Assembly (NCBI GenBank): GCA_027623655.1
Contig: JAQBVG010000009.1
Span: 1 to 45,809, forward strand
Length of the DNA: 45,809 nt
Source: Chloroflexota bacterium
GTDB taxonomy: Bacteria > Chloroflexota > Dehalococcoidia > Lucifugimonadales > Lucifugimonadaceae
Reading direction: 5' to 3'
Part shown: piece after piece, positions 25,391-34,431 of the stretch
Position numbering within the stretch: position 1 is the stretch's first letter
Layout of the letters: the number at the start of each line of letters is the position of its first letter
Program-made: the position numbers and the translations under genes
Notes under the pieces: generated by a model
The model's database searches: none
What the model was told of the DNA's origin: nothing
What the model saw: the letters and a program-made list of their open reading frames with translations, nothing else

Positions 25391-26719
25391 ATGTCTTCAA
25401 ATCAAGTCATCGGTAACGGCCAACAGCCCCACCCGCCTTCAGGATCAATGGCTGGACCTCTTGAAGGGGTTCGAGTTCTAGAGTTCGGCAGTTTCGTGGC
25501 GGGTCCGTGGGGAGGACAACTGCTCGCCGACATGGGCGCCGACGTCATCAAGATCGAGCCACCATCCGGCGATCCGTGGCGGCACGCATCCCCGTTCGCA
25601 CCGAACGAGAGCCGGGTTTTCGTACCGCTGAATCGCGGGGTACGGAGCATATGCCTCGATCTGAAGCAGGAATCGGCGCGGCATGCACTCCGAAAGTTGA
25701 TCGAATCTTCCGACGGAATTATTTCCAACAACCGGCGCGACACTGCACTGAAACTTGGTATCGACTACGAATCCGTATCAAAAATTAACCCCCGCCTGGT
25801 TTACGTCGATATCACGGCCTACGGCCCGAAAGGGCCACGAGCAGACATGCCGGGCTTCGACCTTATCGTGCAGGGCTACACGGGTGCGGTCGCAAGTGAA
25901 GGCAAGATCACCGGGGACGGTCAGCCAGAGGTTGTTTGGTCGTCTTCGTATATAGACTTTTCGACCGGATACGCGGCAGCAAACGGAATCCTGGCCGGGA
26001 TCGTCGGACGCAGTAAAACGGGCAAAGGCCAGCTCGTTTCGACAAGTCTGCTGGCTAACGCCATCGCGATGCAGACCCTCCGCATCGCCGATATCCAGGG
26101 GCTGCCAGCACCGGCGCGGAACTGGTACAACGAAGTTTATCCTCAACTCGTCAGGGACGGTATGAGCTATGAAGAGATACAGGACAGTTACCAGGGAACG
26201 GTCAGGCCGCTCATTTACCGGTGCTACTACCGCGCTTACAGGACCCTCGATGGAGGCCTGACACTGGGAACGCTGGCTGTTCATGCCCGGGCTCGATTGC
26301 TCAAGGTATTCGGGCTGGACGACCCGAGGGTCACCGATCCCGACTACGACCAGTCGACACCGGAGGCAACAGAGTTGGGGCTGCGGCTGGTAGCCGAATT
26401 CGAAAGAATCTTCGCCAGCAAAACGACCGACTACTGGTTCAAAGAACTCCGCTCGCACGATATTCCGTGCGATCCGATTCGATTCGTCGAAGAGATGGTC
26501 AACGACGAGCAGGCGCTTGCGAACGACTATGTCGTTCAGGTGGAACACCACACCGGACACAGGATCAGCACGTCGGGCCCGATCCTGACATTCGGAGACG
26601 GGATGCCCGTGCTGGCCTCGTCGCCGTCTCTGGGTCAACACACTGACGAGGTACTTGAAGATATCGGCTTCTCACCAGACGCGGTCAAGAACCTTCACAA
26701 CGAGGGGGCCGTCAGGTGA
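25391..26719 (+). CDS. CaiB/BaiF family (class III) CoA-transferase
   Basis: This enzyme would move CoA between carboxylic acids, activating a substrate for breakdown. The 442-residue product contains the N-terminal LEGVRVLEFGSFVAGPWGGQ, the nucleotide-binding DMGADVIKIEPPSGDPWR, and the catalytic aspartate D157 in PGFDLIVQGYTG, which forms the acyl intermediate in the family. IDFSTGYAAANGILAGIVGR and the C-terminal LGQHTDEVLEDIGFS are also typical. ATG 25391 gives a 19-residue proline-rich tail before the conserved region; the in-frame ATG 25448, with AGGA nearby, may be the true start. The small alpha/beta hydrolase follows at 42 bp, and a shared catabolic role is possible. The acid used cannot be deduced. 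Confidence 0.93.
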   Translation: MSSNQVIGNGQQPHPPSGSMAGPLEGVRVLEFGSFVAGPWGGQLLADMGADVIKIEPPSGDPWRHASPFAPNESRVFVPLNRGVRSICLDLKQESARHALRKLIESSDGIISNNRRDTALKLGIDYESVSKINPRLVYVDITAYGPKGPRADMPGFDLIVQGYTGAVASEGKITGDGQPEVVWSSSYIDFSTGYAAANGILAGIVGRSKTGKGQLVSTSLLANAIAMQTLRIADIQGLPAPARNWYNEVYPQLVRDGMSYEEIQDSYQGTVRPLIYRCYYRAYRTLDGGLTLGTLAVHARARLLKVFGLDDPRVTDPDYDQSTPEATELGLRLVAEFERIFASKTTDYWFKELRSHDIPCDPIRFVEEMVNDEQALANDYVVQVEHHTGHRISTSGPILTFGDGMPVLASSPSLGQHTDEVLEDIGFSPDAVKNLHNEGAVR

Positions 26720-26760
26720 ACCTCGTGTCACACAGATGTGGCCTGACATAGGCGCGGCAC

Positions 26761-27555
26761 ATGCGAGCAATCTTGCGCTTTGTCATTCGGCCATTCACCT
26801 GGCTAGAAAGACGTGTTTTATTTGTGCCCGAGCACACGTTCCGCGGCACACCAGATCACGTCGGCCTCGGCTACGAAGATATCTACCCGATCACCGTGGA
26901 CGAGGTGACCCTGCACGGCTGGCATATTTTCGGTGAGTCTGATGTCGTCTGGTTGATATTTCACGGGAACGGCGGAAACATCAGCGTCCGGCTCGATCAG
27001 TACGTGGAGCTTCACCGTCGTTACGAGGCGTCAATAGTCGCTATCGATTACAGGGGATACGGGCGAAGTCACGGGACGCCGTCGGAACATGGCCTGTACG
27101 CCGATGCCTTCGCTACCTATGAATTCACTCGCAAACTGTATCCCGGCAGGAAGATCGTGGTGTTTGGACGCTCGATGGGTGCCGCTGTCGCTGCGCAACT
27201 GGCCAGCGTAATCTCTCCGGAGGCACTGGTGCTCGAGGCTCCCGTGTCGTCGATACCCGAGGTGATGCGAGAACATGCGCCATGGACCCGGTTCACCCCT
27301 TTACGGCTGATGATCCGCGCAAAGTTCGACACCGCCAGGTATGTGTCGATCATCCCGACTCCGGTGCTGCTGTTTCACGGCGACTCTGACTCGACCGTTT
27401 CCTTCAGGAACTCATAACGAATATTCGAGGCGGCTAGTAATCCCAAACGGCTTAAAATCATTCGCGGAGGCGATCACGACGGGCTGGACCTTGTTGATCC
27501 CGATACCTACCACCGTGTCCTGGGTGAGTTTCTACTCGAGAACGGTGCCCTATGA
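26761..27555 (+). pseudogene. Alpha/beta hydrolase interrupted by in-frame TAA
   Basis: One continuous frame of 264 sense or nonsense codons runs from ATG 26761 to TGA 27553-27555, broken only by TAA at 27415-27417 (codon 219). Before the stop are the oxyanion block FHGNGGNIS, the nucleophile S138 (FGRSMGAAVA) and the acid D208 (LLFHGDSDSTVSF). After it the frame resumes with RIFEAASNPKRLKIIRGG and the catalytic histidine H239 (GGDHDG), then a normal C-terminus ending FLLENGAL. The truncated product would lack the histidine and be inactive. A single base change, for example CAA to TAA, explains the break. The fold is that of the YqiK/Bem46-like serine hydrolases; the N-terminal hydrophobic stretch may anchor it to the membrane. 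Confidence 0.85.
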
Positions 27556-28302
27556 AATCTTTTCGGCGGTAAGAGCTGCACGTGGTCGGGGCAGGAAAGG
27601 CTTGCCTCGCACACCAGTTTCGTAAACGGGCCGTGCCGGTCGTTTCTGGGTAAACGAGGGTGTAGGTCCAGCAGGTCGAAACTCGTCGAGAACCGAGATA
27701 GTCACCGATTCCAGTCTGATTCCTTCTTCCCGTTGTTGTGCAAGGTTATCCAGCGCAACGTCGGAGAGACCAGATCCCGGGCGCCTGTCCTCGGGGAATT
27801 TTCGCAGGCAATTTCGTTGGCCGACGAGAGCCGGGCGCGGGGTCGCACTGCTGCAGGCGTGCGCCCACGGGCACATATATGCGATACAGAGAGTTGTTTC
27901 ACCCGACATGGGTGCGCCGGCGATCGATATTCCGATCCGGGCCATTGCGTCGCGTTGAATCCGACGTAGCTTTCGCCGTCGTTTATCGATCCATATTCGT
28001 GGCAGTCCCGGCAATCGAAGTCGTCTCAGAGAGGAATTTTGAACTTGAACGCTGAAATAGTGACATATCCCGCGGCCGAACCGCGGTGTCGATGTCAGTG
28101 TGTAAACGTAATCTACACGTAGCTGTATGGCCGGTCCCATGCCGCCAAACCCCTAAATTGCAGAATTTTTACGCACGTCGCGATAATTGAACTCGATAAC
28201 AAGCCACTCATGCTTCTACTCTGTCGGGGGCGGTGATAGCGGTTTCGGCAATACACTTACAGGCTGAATATCCGAAATACAGTTCATGTCGAGGTCGAAT
28301 TC
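27556..28302. other. 747-bp stretch without a supportable gene
   Basis: No frame here gives a protein I recognise. The longest open frame is leftward, 27550-28140 (196 codons), rich in arginine and cysteine and lacking any family motif. A second minus-strand frame opens with paired cysteines (DFDCRDCHEYG) but has no start. The stretch may be a decayed gene or plain spacer. It ends with the promoter region of the JAMM gene. No tRNA-like or long repeat structure was seen. Confidence 0.4.
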
Positions 28303-28800
28303 TTGCCAGTTCCTGAATCACGCCCTGAACCGATCGACGTCCCTCGCTCAGTAATCGAGGAGATTTACCGGCACGCACGCGATTCGTTTCCGAATGAGTG
28401 CTGCGGTTGGTTGACAGGTGAGAGGGACTCAAACATCGCGGGTGGCGTCAGGCGTGCTGTTAATGCGTATAAACCCGGACTTCACCCGACCGCCAACGAC
28501 AGGACAGCCGAACGAGCATACGTGATCTCCGATGGCGACCTGCTCGAACTGGCACGTACCCTCGAAGACGATGTGCGCCCGAAGATCATCTATCACTCGC
28601 ACCCTATTGGTCAGGCGTATTTTTCTGAGACCGACCGTGCCAATGCCCGCGACCCCTGGGGTGAGGGGCCTGCCTACCCGGTTCAGCAGATCGTAATCGG
28701 CATAGATCGAGAACGTGTGGTTGTCGCACGCCAGTTTGCGTGGGACGACAAGGTCGATGATTTCGTGGAGATCGCCGTGTTCGATGGCGCCGATATCTAG
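28303..28800 (+). CDS. JAMM/MPN+ family zinc metallopeptidase
   Basis: A 165-residue protein of the Mov34/MPN/PAD-1 group, family M67. The JAMM zinc site is complete: E32 (NECCGWLTGE), then H98-S-H100 followed by S108 and D111 in IIYHSHPIGQAYFSETD, matching HxHx7SxxD. Bacterial members release amino acids or sulfur from small ubiquitin-like carrier proteins; the best-known case cuts CysO-cysteine in cysteine synthesis. No carrier protein, CysM or ThiF-like gene is adjacent, so the partner is unknown. The start is TTG 28303 with GAGG about 9 nt upstream. Its TAG stop shares the sequence CTAG (28797-28800) with the stop of the convergent SDR gene. Confidence 0.9.
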   Translation: MPVPESRPEPIDVPRSVIEEIYRHARDSFPNECCGWLTGERDSNIAGGVRRAVNAYKPGLHPTANDRTAERAYVISDGDLLELARTLEDDVRPKIIYHSHPIGQAYFSETDRANARDPWGEGPAYPVQQIVIGIDRERVVVARQFAWDDKVDDFVEIAVFDGADI

Positions 28801-29624
28801 CGCTCGGTGATCGAGCCGCCGTTCACGTTAATCGATTGACCGGTTATGTATGCCGCTCTCGGGCTGCACAAAAATCCGATCAGCTCGCCGACCTCTTCGT
28901 CAGTCCCGGCGCGCCGGAGCGGTACTTCCGCTATCCGCGCCGCCCAACGATCTGTGCGTCCCAGCGGATCGAGTCGTGAAGTCTCGGTCAGGCCGGGGCA
29001 GACGCTGTTCGCGGTTATCTGGTGTACGCCCAGTTCTTTCGCGAGTGCCTGGGTGAAGCCGTCGACTGCAAAGTTCGCAGCGTTGTATGCACTGGTGTTG
29101 GCCCGCCCGCTCTTGCCCATGGTCGAAGATAGATTGACGATTCGACCGCCATCGCCCTGCTTAACCATCTGTGCCGCGGCGGCTTTCGAACAGTAGAAAG
29201 TGCCCATCAGCTTCACATCGATAATTTTCTTGAACGCATCGGTGTTCATATCCAGCACGGCAACGCGATCGTCACCGTAGGGGGCCGCGGCGTTGTTGAC
29301 TATGATGTCGACCCTCCCGAACTCGGCAACCGTGGCGTCGATCATTTTCTTGACGTCGATCTGGTCAGCCACATTGGAAACGAGAGCCAGCGCACGTACG
29401 CCAAATGCCTCGACTTCCTGGGCTGTCGACTGAATGTCACGCCACCCCGCCTGTTTCTCGTCGTCCGGGAACGTATCGGGATTTCTTCCGGTGCCGGTCA
29501 CGACGACATCGGCACCCATCCTAGCAAGCACGTTTGCCGTGCCTCTCCCAATCCCGCGCATTCGGCCTGCTCCGGTGACGATTGCCACTTTCCCGTGGAG
29601 TTCAGAAGTTTCGTGACCGTTCAT
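28797..29624 (-). CDS. Short-chain dehydrogenase/reductase with YxxxN in place of YxxxK
   Basis: A 275-residue classical SDR. The NAD(P) site is VAIVTGAGRMRGIGRGTANV, with a two-residue insertion in the usual TGxxxGIG loop, followed by VNNAAAPYG. The active site has S167 (VNLSST) and Y180, but the lysine four residues later is asparagine, N184 (SAYNAANFAVDGF). That lysine normally lowers the tyrosine pKa and binds the cofactor ribose, so activity may be lost or changed. The rest is normal: VCPGLTETS, and the C-terminal AYITGQSINVNGG. The start at 29624 has AAGGA 6 nt upstream; an in-frame start at 29666 is less likely. It converges on the JAMM gene with a 4-bp overlap. Confidence 0.9.
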   Translation of the reverse strand: MNGHETSELHGKVAIVTGAGRMRGIGRGTANVLARMGADVVVTGTGRNPDTFPDDEKQAGWRDIQSTAQEVEAFGVRALALVSNVADQIDVKKMIDATVAEFGRVDIIVNNAAAPYGDDRVAVLDMNTDAFKKIIDVKLMGTFYCSKAAAAQMVKQGDGGRIVNLSSTMGKSGRANTSAYNAANFAVDGFTQALAKELGVHQITANSVCPGLTETSRLDPLGRTDRWAARIAEVPLRRAGTDEEVGELIGFLCSPRAAYITGQSINVNGGSITER

Positions 29625-29816
29625 TGGGTTGTCCTTCGCTGGCAACTTCTTGTGAAGTCCGGACATTCTGCACGAATCTTTTCGCGCTGAGTAGTGCGAG
29701 CGACCGATCGTTCGCCGAGACTAACTTTCGAGTTCGCGCTGACACGACCGGATACGTAACGAGCTCGACTTCCCGGATTCTAGCGATGTCCGACAGGGCC
29801 GCGCTAAGGAATCGAA

Positions 29817-30956
29817 CTACTCGCCGGGTCGAGCGGTCAGGGTCGCCTCAAGAGTCACGAGAAATCTCGAATTTCGAACGACAGTAATCGTTATTTCGCT
29901 TCCACTCGGTTTCTCACGCAAGAAGTCGGTCAGGTCTTGCCCGTCGATGACCTCGACATTGTTCAAACGCACGATAATGTCGTCGAGTTTAACCCCGGCG
30001 ATGTCGGCCGGAGACCCCGGTTCGATCACGGTAACTCCAAATCCCTGTGCCACAGGCAGCCCGAGCGCGAATGCCAGTGCCCTGGTGACATCCACTCCAC
30101 CGACGCCGAGGAATCCCGGGGGAGGAACTGGGCCCTGCGCGATCAATTGCTCGGCCGCTGCCTTCGCTGCGTTGATGTTGATTGCAAACCCAAGCCGATC
30201 ACCAACGTTGATCTTGGCGGTATTGATACCGATCACCTCACCGCGCATGTTCAGCAGGGGGCCGCCTGAGTTGCCTTCGTTGATAGCGGCATCGGTCTGA
30301 ACGAGGCCGGTCAGGTTGCCGCCGGATTCTCCGACGATTGTCCTATCGAGTGCACTGACGACGCCTTTGCTGACTGTCGGACCGCCCCGCAAACCCAGGG
30401 CGTGCCCGATTGCCACGACATCCTCGCCAACTCGAAGCGTACCGGAATCTCCGAACATCGCCGGACGAACGTTTTTCTGATCGACTCGGACGATTGCCAG
30501 GTCGAGCTGCGGGTCTCGTCTGAACAACTCGCCTTTGACAACAGACCCGTCTTCGAAGGCAACAGTGATTGTCCTTGCACCTTCGACAACGTGCCAGTTC
30601 GTCAGGATATGTCCGTCGGAGTCGAAAATTACACCGGTACCCACGCCCTGACCGCGATCAAGACTGACGGCAATCTGAACAACAGAGGGAGTAAGCAGTT
30701 CGACCAACTCGGGAGTCGTCAGGACGCCCGGTCCGCCATCCGGTTTGCCGGGTGTCGCGGGAGCTGCGGTTGGAGCCGTCTTGACACTCGACACGGGTTC
30801 GACACTCTGATCCAATTGCGCAGTGGTCGGCTCGGCGCTGGCAGAATCTGAGGTCGGTGCCGCTGGCGAGGTTGTGGCGCACACGGCCGAAAGGCCGACT
30901 ATCAAGAAGACAGCGAGTGCTGTGATCGTATGTTTGAGTCGGGTCTGGTAAGTCAC
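29817..30956 (-). CDS. HtrA/DegP-like serine protease with PDZ domain
   Basis: A 379-residue envelope protease of family S1C that degrades or senses misfolded proteins. An N-terminal hydrophobic segment (about 9-26) serves as membrane anchor or signal; the nearby cysteine (LSAVC) is not a clean lipobox. A long Ala/Pro/Ser/Thr linker (28-75) precedes the protease domain. The triad is H122 (TNWHVVEGA), D152 (DPQLDLAIV) and S230 (INEGNSGGPLLN). One PDZ domain follows (about 275-370; FGVTVIEPGSPADIAGVKLD). The start is GTG 30956 without a clear ribosome binding site. It stands alone, diverging from the permease operon. Confidence 0.94.
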   Translation of the reverse strand: MTYQTRLKHTITALAVFLIVGLSAVCATTSPAAPTSDSASAEPTTAQLDQSVEPVSSVKTAPTAAPATPGKPDGGPGVLTTPELVELLTPSVVQIAVSLDRGQGVGTGVIFDSDGHILTNWHVVEGARTITVAFEDGSVVKGELFRRDPQLDLAIVRVDQKNVRPAMFGDSGTLRVGEDVVAIGHALGLRGGPTVSKGVVSALDRTIVGESGGNLTGLVQTDAAINEGNSGGPLLNMRGEVIGINTAKINVGDRLGFAININAAKAAAEQLIAQGPVPPPGFLGVGGVDVTRALAFALGLPVAQGFGVTVIEPGSPADIAGVKLDDIIVRLNNVEVIDGQDLTDFLREKPSGSEITITVVRNSRFLVTLEATLTARPGE

Positions 30957-31161
30957 GGTGGTGGTAATGTCAGGGCCGAAAAGTCCGATTTCCGGATTGC
31001 CAGCGTATCAAGCGATTGTGTCGATAGCTTCAAGCCAGGATCCTAATAAGGGCATGTAGATCGCGGTCGAGCCAAAATTATCTGCGGCATATTGTGATAC
31101 TTCGAGAACGAATCTGAACCTGCTCCGGTTAATAACAAGGCGTGCCAGTACCGATTCCTGG

Positions 31162-34100
31162 ATGGTCATCGGCCTGGTGGTAGGGGCGTTGTTCGCAGCG
31201 GCAACGGCAGCCGGAATACCTCAGTACGGCCGTACCCTCGAGATCATTTCGATGCGAGCTGCGGTCGAAGATGTCGGGCCGTTCAACACGAATTTCCACA
31301 TCACAACATCCTGGGTCCCACTGAGCGTAGATGACAACCTGCGCTCTGACAACGCAGTCTTCTCAGCAGTTGATCGTCACGTGGGCGATATGGTGATCGA
31401 CACCGTCCGGCTCACACACAGCCGTCTCCACTGGTGGGGTCCGTATGGCGAGGGATTGCGGACCGACGAGCTGGCATCCCAGGCTTCGTTCCAGTACATC
31501 GAGCATCTCGACGATCACGTCGTTTATGTTACCGGGGTCGCTCCGACTGATGTGAAGACCGAACTGGACGGTGAGACGGTCATCGAAGTCGCTGTATATG
31601 GCGATCGCGCCATGTCGCTCCGGATCGAAGTCGGTGACGTGATCGATTCGCAGGCGGTCGATCGTGGTACGGGGTTGGTGAGGGCTCGCATGAGCGGCAC
31701 GTTCGACAGGTTGCAGGAGGACGATCCCTTCTGGATGGGTTTCGACACCGCATTCCTCGCACCTTCAGTACAGGGGCGTGAGCAACCTTTGATTATGTTC
31801 CCGACCAGCAACTCGTTATATACGACCGTTGCCGAAGCCGATGAAGGGCTCCCGGCCACATACGACTGGTTCGTATTCACCGACAAAACGGTAATGGCCG
31901 ACAAGACGATCGCGGAACTTGAAAACGCCCTCGAGGATCTAACAGCGGAGCTTGAAGGGACGATCACACGACCGTTCATCCTGACCGAAATGAAGTCGAA
32001 GCTCGCTTCAATGAAGCAGCGCGCTCTTTTTGGGAGTATCCCGTTGCTGCTCATGGCTCTGCTGATACTCGGGTGTGTCGGCTTTTACCTGACGATGGCT
32101 GCCGGTTTGCTTGCCCGACGACGAGTAACCGGCTACATGATGCTTCGGAGTCGCGGATTCAACATCAAGCAGCACCTGGGCATTCACATACTCGAGGCTG
32201 CAATCGTATCTGTACCGGCAGCCGCCATCGCTCCGTTGCTGTCGTTCGTCGTGATCGGAGCTCTTGGATACCTGCCGACTTACCGGGCAATTTCTGGGGA
32301 TGCGGCACTGCCTGTCGAGTTCGCGATCTCTGAGTGGATATGGTCGTTTGGTGCCGCTGCCGGAGTTACATTGCTCATAACTGTCGCCTCCTCATTCTGG
32401 GACCGGTCGACCAGGGCGGCATCTCGCTCTTCAGACTCCCGGCCCATCGGAGCTCCGTGGTTTCAGCGCTACTACGTCGATGCGATGCTGGTCGGACTCA
32501 GCGGCATACTCTGGTGGGAACTGGGCACTCGCAGCGGGGTGCTGGTTGCCGAGAGGGAGGGCGAGTTCACTCCCGATCTCAGTTTGCTGGCCGCTCCAAT
32601 TCTAATCGTGATAGCCAGTTCGCTGGTCGCACTCAGAATATTTCCGATCGCCACGAGATTTCTTGCAGGGATCGCTGTGCGCTCAAGTTCGACAGCTGTT
32701 GGCCTGGGCCTGGCAAGTGTTGCCCGTCGCCCGTTTTTTCATGGATGGCCAATGCTGGCCTTCGCACTGGCCATCAGTACCGGGATCGTGGCGGGGTCGG
32801 TGGTGTCAACGCTGGCACGTTCGAGCGACGAGCAGGTTTTTTACAGCACCGGCGCCGACATCCATGTCACAACGACGGGTTCTATCGGACAGGTGGACGA
32901 TGCACGGCTTCAACTTGTGAACGAATTGGAATTCGTCGATGTTGCCAGTCCAGCCCTGCGCACGGTCTCAACGGTCGGAACCACTTCTACGGGTACAAAT
33001 TTCACGCTCCTGGCCGTCGATCCCATCGACTTTCAACGTGTGGCATGGTTCAGGGACGATTTCACCGATTCCGACGCAACAATTACGCAACTGGTCGACA
33101 GGCTGGCGGTTCGGATCCTGCCAGAACCGATTGAACTCCCGACCAACACTACAAACATCTCGATCTGGTCGAAAGTAGAGCCGATCACACCAAATCATGA
33201 GTTCTGGTTGGTGGTCCGGGATGGCGTTGGAATCTCGCACACAGTGAACTTCGGTGAAATAGAAGAAGGCTGGCGCAACATGTCTGCAAGGTTTCCGAAT
33301 TTTGTCGAACCTGTCGCGATTACCTCGATCCAGACATTTCTCCAGGTTGGCCCTGATAGCGCGCCCCCTTCGACCCTGTACGTCGATGACCTGGTAGCCA
33401 CGACTGGCGACGGTTCGACGCACCTGATTCTCGATTTCGACACGCCTGATCTGTGGACCGGGCTTCCGACCGCCGAGGGCGAAGATACCGGCTTTACAAT
33501 CACCCCCGAGCCGGGACACCTTTCCGGTCTGGTGAGTGGCGATTCCGGATTCGGGATTGGCAATATCTCGCTTGGGAGAGGATCGAACCATGGTATCCGT
33601 GGAATTTACCGCCGGGCGGTTGACCGACCGATTCCCATGATCGCCAGCGAAAGTTTCATGTCTCTTACCAACGCCGGTATCAGGCGACCGTTCCTGATAA
33701 GCGTCCAGGGCGGGCTGGTGCCAGTCGAAGTGATCGATTCGATCAGCTACTTCCCGACGCTGGATCCTTCGCGTGGTGCGTTCGCTGTGGTCGATATCGA
33801 TGCAACCAGCGATTTTGTCGAACTGCGAGGGCGCCGACAGGTAGTCCCCAACGAGTTGTTCGCAAGTCTGAAATCGACTGAAGTGACAGCCGAAGATCTC
33901 GATGCCGATCTCCGCAGTATTTTCAGGCTCGCTCATATCGACTCACGGGCTCGACGAATCAACGACACGTTTGTCGACCCCGTCGCAGTCGCCGGGTGGC
34001 GAGGGATGAGCGTCATGGCAACGGCGGTTGCGGCGATCATCATCCTGATGGCGTACGCGGTATTCCTTGCAGCCTACGCCCGTAGAACGAGCGGCGATTC

Positions 34101-34431
34101 GGCCCTGATGCTGGCGCTGGGGGCGAGCCGACGTGATTACTGGGTGAGCATGGTCGCCGAACTTTCACCGGCGATCATGATTGGAATACTCGTCGGGTTG
34201 GGTACCGGAATCGTAGTCAGCTCCCTGATGGTTGGCTCGATGGCGCATACGGGGACTGGAGAACGACTTTTGCCGCCGTTCCTTTTGCAAACCAATTGGG
34301 CACTGCCTCTGGTTACAATTGGCGCAATATTCACGATTGTCCTGACCGGCGTGTATAACTCAGTCCGGTCATTCCACAGAATCCAGATCGCTCGGATGGC
34401 CCGTGAAGGGTTTTCCGCAGCCTCAACATGA
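31162..34431 (+). CDS. FtsX-like ABC transporter permease (first, 1089 aa)
   Basis: A very large permease of the MacB/FtsX type. After an N-terminal helix comes an extracellular domain (about 25-285), a group of six helices (about 290-550), a second extracellular domain (about 555-945), and three C-terminal helices (from VMATAVAAIIILMAYAVFLA). Cytoplasmic loops with RRRVTGYMMLRSRGFNIKQ are typical of the family. ATG 31162 is the first standard start, but codons 31114-31161 read in frame as LNLLRLITRRASTDSW, which matches the N-terminus of the second permease (LQLIVKRTLAHW), so the real start is probably upstream, perhaps CTG 31114 with GAGAA before it. The end overlaps the next gene by ATGA. 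With its neighbours it forms a four-gene exporter-like system of unknown cargo. Confidence 0.9.
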   Translation: MVIGLVVGALFAAATAAGIPQYGRTLEIISMRAAVEDVGPFNTNFHITTSWVPLSVDDNLRSDNAVFSAVDRHVGDMVIDTVRLTHSRLHWWGPYGEGLRTDELASQASFQYIEHLDDHVVYVTGVAPTDVKTELDGETVIEVAVYGDRAMSLRIEVGDVIDSQAVDRGTGLVRARMSGTFDRLQEDDPFWMGFDTAFLAPSVQGREQPLIMFPTSNSLYTTVAEADEGLPATYDWFVFTDKTVMADKTIAELENALEDLTAELEGTITRPFILTEMKSKLASMKQRALFGSIPLLLMALLILGCVGFYLTMAAGLLARRRVTGYMMLRSRGFNIKQHLGIHILEAAIVSVPAAAIAPLLSFVVIGALGYLPTYRAISGDAALPVEFAISEWIWSFGAAAGVTLLITVASSFWDRSTRAASRSSDSRPIGAPWFQRYYVDAMLVGLSGILWWELGTRSGVLVAEREGEFTPDLSLLAAPILIVIASSLVALRIFPIATRFLAGIAVRSSSTAVGLGLASVARRPFFHGWPMLAFALAISTGIVAGSVVSTLARSSDEQVFYSTGADIHVTTTGSIGQVDDARLQLVNELEFVDVASPALRTVSTVGTTSTGTNFTLLAVDPIDFQRVAWFRDDFTDSDATITQLVDRLAVRILPEPIELPTNTTNISIWSKVEPITPNHEFWLVVRDGVGISHTVNFGEIEEGWRNMSARFPNFVEPVAITSIQTFLQVGPDSAPPSTLYVDDLVATTGDGSTHLILDFDTPDLWTGLPTAEGEDTGFTITPEPGHLSGLVSGDSGFGIGNISLGRGSNHGIRGIYRRAVDRPIPMIASESFMSLTNAGIRRPFLISVQGGLVPVEVIDSISYFPTLDPSRGAFAVVDIDATSDFVELRGRRQVVPNELFASLKSTEVTAEDLDADLRSIFRLAHIDSRARRINDTFVDPVAVAGWRGMSVMATAVAAIIILMAYAVFLAAYARRTSGDSALMLALGASRRDYWVSMVAELSPAIMIGILVGLGTGIVVSSLMVGSMAHTGTGERLLPPFLLQTNWALPLVTIGAIFTIVLTGVYNSVRSFHRIQIARMAREGFSAAST

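Noticed and set aside
27550-28140. Leftward 196-codon open frame after the broken hydrolase
   Set aside because: No start with a ribosome binding site, no family motif, and an odd Arg/Cys/Pro-rich composition. The competing minus frame looks no worse, so neither is called.
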